Below are positions 58,857 to 64,000 of a DNA stretch of 64,000 nt, piece after piece. Both the position numbers and the translations under genes were made by a program. The stretch covers positions 2,318,573-2,382,572 of the forward strand of contig NC_079422.1 in NCBI RefSeq assembly GCF_026213295.1, given 5' to 3'. Below the pieces are notes generated by a model, which saw only the letters and a program-made list of their open reading frames with translations, had not been told where the DNA came from and ran no database searches. This stretch comes from Gadus chalcogrammus. Lineage: Eukaryota > Chordata > Actinopteri > Gadiformes > Gadidae. Position 1 is the first letter of the stretch. Each line of letters begins with the position of its first letter.

Positions 58857-61774
58857 TTGGCATGCTGGACTTGTTTTATGGCTAGTTCCAGCATTGATGG
58901 GACTTTTTCCAAACCGGGTCTTCCTAAGGGCCTGGCATTAGCTCATTTAAACATCTGCAGCTTGAGGAATAAAACACATGAACTCTCAGCGAAATTGATG
59001 GACAATGGAATTCATGTAATGGCTATAACTGAAACACACTTGGATAGTACATTTGATGACTCATTGATATCAATTGAGGGTTTTTCCATGTTCAGAAAAG
59101 ATAGAAATAGATTTGGCGGGGGCGTGGCAATCTACGTGAAACATCATATACCAGTAAAACTAAGACCTGATTTGATGAATGACAACATTGAGGCATTGTG
59201 GTTACAGGTTAATTTACCCCATACTAGCCCAATACTGATTGGTTGTTGCTATAGACCACCCAACTCTAGAATAGAATATCTCAATGGAATCTGTGATATG
59301 TTTGACAGAGCAAATAGAGAAATGTACTGTCTTGGTGATTTTAATGTGAACTGGTTTGAAGATGGCTGCTCTATGAAGAAAAGGTTGCTTGATATGACCA
59401 ATACTTGTCATTTGAGTCAAATTGTTTCCATACCAACTAGGAATGCTCTGAACCGAGATGGAGCTCAATCATCCTCCTGTATAGATCATATTTATACAAA
59501 TGTGCCTGACAGGTGTTCCAAGGTAATGTCATTGTTAGTTGGCTTCAGTGACCATGACCTGGTTGCTGTGTCCAGAAAGTCAAAGATTCCAAAAGCAAAG
59601 TCAAAGATAATCTGTGCTAGGTCATATAAGAATTTCAGCAACAATGCTTTTTTAGAAGATGTCAAGTATGCTCAATGGTCTAAAGTCTGTGTTGAACCTG
59701 ATGCTGAAAAATCGTTAAATATTTTTATGGATTTGTTCGTACCCATTGTAAACAAACCATGCACCACTTAGGAAATTCACTGTCAAGCCTAATGGAGCTC
59801 CCTGGATTGATGAGGAGTTAAAGAACTTAATGAAACAAAGAAATGAGCTAAAAAGATGCTTTATTGCCTCTGGTTCAGTCAATGATAAAAGTTCATATTG
59901 TAAAATACGGAATCTAGTTACGAAGGTGAACAGAGAAAAAAAGAGAGAATTGTATCGGCTAAGGATTGATAGAGCCCAACATGACAGTAAGAAATTATGG
60001 AAAGTGATGAGTGATATTATGGGTCGGAGTACTAATGCTTCTGCATCCTTCATTGAAACTGATAATGGTGTATTTATTTCTAAGCCTAAGGAGATGTCAA
60101 ATTACCTAAATAAGTATTTTGTGGAAAAAGTTGAAAATTTGAGGGGAGGCTTTTGTACAAATGTAAAGAACAAATCGTGTCTGCTCATTGATGATCTCAT
60201 AATGAAAGGCAAACAGTGTACATTTGAGTTCAATCCGGTTGAAATCAAGGAGGTTGAAAAATTGTTACGATCCATTTCCAAATACAACTCTGCTGGTACA
60301 GATTGTATTGATGGTAAATTACTCAGAATAGCTGTTGATTATATAGCTCTTCCTGTATGTCACATATTTAATTCCTGTCTATCTAATGGAACCTGTCCTA
60401 AAATCTGGAAAGAAGAAAAAATTATTCCCATACCAAAGATACCAAATCCACATTCAGTGGTCCTAACTGTAGACCTATAACAATCCTACCTGTTTTGAGT
60501 AAAGTTATAGAAAGGATTGTATATAACCAAATCCATGATTATATGTCTAAGAATGATTTGATAAGTAATGCACAACATGCCTACAGAGAGGGTCATTCCA
60601 CCTGCACTGCCTGGTAAAAATGACTGACGATTGGTTAAGGGGGATTGACAATTCATTGTTATCTGGTGCTGTCATGTTGGACTTCAGCGCTGCATTTGAC
60701 CTAATTGACCATAAGTTGTTGATTGAAAAACTCACGCATTATGGTTTTGGACCTATGGCAATCTCTTGGATTGAAAATTATTTATCTTTCAGAACTCAAC
60801 AGGTTTTCTTGAATGGTACTCTGTCCAACAGCATTAACATAGACTGTGGTGTGCCGCAAGGAAGTTGTTTGGGTCCGCTCTTATTTTCAATTTTTACGAA
60901 TGATCTCCCGCTTGTTATTCAAGAATCCACTTTGGTTTTATACGATGACGATTCTACACTGTACTATTCTGCATCTACATGCTGTAAACTTAAGTCTGTT
61001 CTGTCACAAGATCTGAAGGCAGTGGTCAATTGGGTTACTGCAAATAGACTTGTTTTAAATCTATCAAAAACTGTCAGCATTGTCTTTGGATCTCGGCATA
61101 ATGTTGCCAGTCAGCCTATGCTTGATCTGCAGATTTCTAGTCAGCCAGTCAAGCAGGAGAGCAAGTTAAAGCTTCTGGGACTTTCTATTTGTAACACTCT
61201 GTCCTGGACTGATCATGTTAGGCAGATAGTTGCCAGATGAGTAGGAGCATTGCTACGGTCCGGAAATGTGCCACCTACTTACCAGCTACTTTACGGAGAC
61301 AGGTTGTTCAAACATTAGTATTATGCCATCTCGACTATTGTTCTGTTATTTGGGCCCTCTGCCTCTAAGACTGACTTAAGCAAACTACAAACTGTACAAA
61401 ACCGGGCTGCTAGACTTGCCCTTGATAGATCTTACAGATCAAATGTAGATCAGATGCATTCTGATCTCAAGTGGCCTAAAGCTCTTGATAGGTTATCCAT
61501 TAGGTCCTTGATATTTATTAAGAATGTAATTTCCACTCATGTTCCTAGAGCTCTTTTTAATGAAATTGGTTTTTGCTCTGATGCTCATTCATACGGTACT
61601 AGATCTGCAACAGCAGGGCTAGTTGTGCTCCCACACTGTAGGAGTAATGCAATGAGGAGGACATCCTTCTATAGGTCCATTTCTTTGTGGAATATACTCC
61701 CTTCGCACATTCGTGTTATACCTGTGAAGAGGGAATTCAAGAGGCAAATTAAATCCTATTTTTATTTATGTTAA
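58857..61774 (+). pseudogene. LINE ORF2 endonuclease-RT with an unusual YDDD box
   Basis: Endonuclease (58857-59771): LALAHLNICSLRNKTHEL, VMAITETHLD, IGCCYRPPNSR, CLGDFNVNWF, CIDHIYTNVP, FSDHDLVAV. After a stop, 59830-60480 holds the thumb-proximal linker and YNSAGTDCIDGKLLR. A frameshift follows, then PITILPVLSKVIERIV, and 60620-61240 carries VMLDFSAAFDLIDHKLL, CGVPQGSCLGPLLFSIFTND and LVLYDDDSTLYYSAS. The C-terminus is at 61454-61774. Four frames are needed to read it, so it is dead. Confidence 0.85.
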
Positions 61775-61849
61775 ATATGAACTCGGGACTCTGACTTGGC
61801 TTGGCGCTCAATGAATTATGTTTTGATTCTTTCTTTATTCTTTCTTTAT

Positions 61850-64000
61850 TTCAAGGATAGCCCCTTGAGATGTATCATCTCATTTTCGAGGGGGTCCTTA
61901 CAATAATGATAAATAATACAATGAAAGTAAAAAGTAAGTTATAAACATAAATTCAACACATAAGCACAAGGACAAACACTACGCACACTCACACACACTC
62001 CAAACAATGCTCCCCATAGCTACCCCCCCCCCCCCCCCCCTTCCCACCTCCTACCAGCCAGTATTACACAGAGTACAATCAAATATATTAATATACATTA
62101 CATACAATACATTTTCTTGCATGCACAAGTAGAATATACAGTACATATTTGAACCCAGATACACACATGTAAATAGTATAGTGGACAAAAGGAAAGCAGG
62201 TATGAGTAGAATGAGTCCTAGAGAGAAAAGGTAAGATAGATCAGAAACAAGAGCAGGATGTTTTATAATGCAAAACTAAAGATGATTGAAGATATGGAAA
62301 GAAGTAATAGACCTAAGTGAGGAGGGAAGGTTGTTCCAATCTGATGGAGCTTGAATTTGAATGCCCGACGACCAATTTCTTTCCTGATTCTAGGTTTAAC
62401 TAGAAACAGGTGGTCCATGTGCCGTAGGCTGTATTGAGAAGTTAAAGGGATTAAGAGTTGTTTCAAATATGAAGGGAAATTGAGATGGATGCATTTGAAT
62501 GTAAGTATTGACCAATGGAATTGCCTTCTGGAATTAGGGGCAAGCCAGTTCAGGGACTCATACATGAGGCAGTGATGGGTTATATAAGGACACCTGAGCA
62601 CAAATCTACAAAGACTATTATATTACACATTAAGAGGACTTGTTTCAAAGGTGTTACCATAGATAACATCAGCATAGTCCAATATTGGGTATTAATTGCA
62701 TTATAAGTCTTTTCCGGACTTCTTGTGAGAAGCAGTCAACAGAACGATAAAGAGATTTCAGACAACCAAAGATTTTCTTGGTGATTGCATTAATATGGGG
62801 TTTAAAGGATAGCTGAGAATCAAGCCAGAGGCCTAGATATTTAAATTCTTCAATTTTTTCTATTGTTGTTCCATCAAGAAGACTAATAGACCAGTTACTT
62901 GACAACAAATGATCAGGTTGAGTACAAAACAACATACTATATGATTTTTTCTTATTCAACAGAAGCTTATTTGAAGAGAACCATATTTGAACCAAATTAA
63001 AATCAGATTGTAGAGAGTGTTGAATTTGTAAGATATCAGAGCTGGATGAGTATAATACAGTGTCATCTGCATATAAATGAATTTGAGAGTCCAAACAGAT
63101 TTGAGGAAGATCATTAATAAAGATCGAGAACAAAAGAGGACCTAAGGATGAGCCTTGTGGAACACCTTTATCATTGATCTTAAATTCTGATAGACTTCCC
63201 TGAAAGGAGACACACTGACTTCTAAAATGAAAAAAATTGTTAAAAAATAATAGAGAGTTAGTAGAAAGACCAATAGCATACAATTTATCTAAGAGAAGAT
63301 AATGATCGATCATATCTAATGCTTTTGAAAGGTCAATAAATATAGCACCTGTAGGCATCTTGCTGTCAGCTGCTGACAATATGTCATTTGTAAATTTTAG
63401 AAGAGCAGTGGTGGTTGAGTAATTAGGTCGAAAACCTGATTGGTGTGGAGATAATATGTTATTGTCTGCAAGGTATTTAGATAATTGATTAAATATTAGT
63501 TTTTCAAATATTTTTGCTATACTGTTGATAATTGAGATTGGTCTATAATTGTTGGTGTCTGAGGTGTCACCTCCTTTATGAAGAGGGGTTACTCTAGCGC
63601 TTTTCCATGATGACGGTGTTTCACAAGTTGCGAAAGATAAATTAAATAAATCAGCCAGTGGAAATGACAAAACTTGAGAGGCAAGTTTAAAGAACTTAAT
63701 TTCCAGACCATCTGGACCAGCACTGCATCCAGAGCTTAGGCTATCAATAACCCGCTGAACATCAATTGGAAAGATAGTTTTAAAGCAAAAAGAGCTGCCA
63801 CACCTATTCTGATTCGAGGTAAGACCAGAGTAACCAGATAAAGAGCTACCAATTGTAGCGAAGTGCTGGCTAAATGCCTCTGCAATTAATAAAGGTTCAC
63901 TCACAGTTTGATTATTTAGTCTAATATGCGTTGTAGGGCTTTTTGTGGATTTATTGGTTATACTATTGATTCTCTTCCAAAATTTCTTCGGGTTCTTAAA
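61850..64000 (-). mobile_element. L2-like LINE, 3' half, running off the right edge
   Basis: Minus strand from 64000: FKNPKKFWKRIN linker, then a complete RT (CSAGPDGLEIKFFKLASQVL, NNYRPISIINSIAKIFEKLI, GAIFIDLSKALDMIDHYLLL, KGVPQGSSLGPLLFSIFIND, HLYADDTVLYSSSS, FKYLGLWLDSQLSFKPHINA). A frame break near 62690 is followed by the C-terminal block at 62601-62263 (YESLNWLAPNSRRQFHW). The 3' UTR has AAGGACCCCCTCGAAAATGA then GATGATACATCTCAAGGGGC near 61860-61915. A poly-C run sits at about 62026-62041. Confidence 0.88.
62669..63904 (-). pseudogene. Reverse transcriptase portion of the L2-like LINE ORF2
   Basis: The frame is open from beyond the window edge, so the Met at 63904 is not a real start. 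All RT core blocks are present, including the catalytic YADD. It ends at a stop near 62669, while the usual C-terminal domain continues in another frame. It would have been cut off by a small indel at about 62690. Compared with the LINE at 58195-61850 the RT box is normal. Confidence 0.85.

Larger units (their letters stand above)
58195..61850 (+). mobile_element. LINE with ORF1 and ORF2 (CR1/L2 group), broken by frameshifts
   Basis: A plus-strand LINE in the hdac9 intron upstream of the exon at 57069. ORF1 and ORF2 are listed separately. It meets an opposite-strand LINE tail near 61850. Confidence 0.85.

Overview
This is vertebrate, almost certainly teleost fish, nuclear DNA. Two intron-rich host genes are recognisable by protein similarity, and most of the rest is transposable elements of types typical of fish: Harbinger, hAT, TTAA-target elements, Gypsy, DIRS, CR1/L2/Rex-type LINEs and tRNA-derived SINEs. 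Long CA/CT microsatellites are frequent. There is no bacterial gene organisation.

Host genes, both on the minus strand. (1) plekha8 (FAPP2) has its first eleven coding exons at 9802 down to 915. These encode a complete PH domain, a linker and most of the glycolipid-transfer (GLTP) domain. All splice phases agree, and the last exon or exons lie left of the window. (2) The 3' part of an hdac9-type class IIa histone deacetylase gene lies at 57185 down to 44648. Its last visible exon ends in a stop that resembles the catalytic-domain-less MITR isoform, and no deacetylase-domain exon was found downstream in the window.

Layout: 1-700 antisense LINE fragment in a plekha8 intron; 915-9802 plekha8, with a Harbinger element, a CGGBP1-like hAT element, SINEs and microsatellites in its introns; 10.7-11.9 kb a TTAA-target element; 13.0-13.4 kb a piece of an unclassified multicopy ORF; 13.4-20.7 kb a Gypsy retrotransposon that has lost its reverse-transcriptase domain, carrying a nested hAT element; 22.8-27.7 kb three related hAT-like composite repeats; 29.1-30.5 kb CA arrays and tandem duplications; 30.6-31.1 kb the 3' end of a DIRS-like element; 31.1-41.9 kb an apparent TTAA element that holds a near-complete LINE and a 5.5-kb DNA transposon; 44.6-57.2 kb hdac9 exons, with an L2-like LINE, a three-layer Harbinger nest and inverted repeat copies in the introns; 58.2-64 kb two LINEs meeting tail to tail.

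The most notable object is the 5.5-kb element at 36096-41633. It has inverted termini, an ATAT duplication and a six-exon transposase gene whose exons join with consistent phase into an uninterrupted 642-codon reading frame. It encodes a DDE-like protein family seen in many copies in animals. I cannot name its superfamily with certainty; the 4-bp target duplication points towards Sola-like elements.

Most other elements are visibly broken by stops, frameshifts, deletions or nested insertions. All identifications come from reading motifs and terminal repeats by eye. No database or alignment was used.
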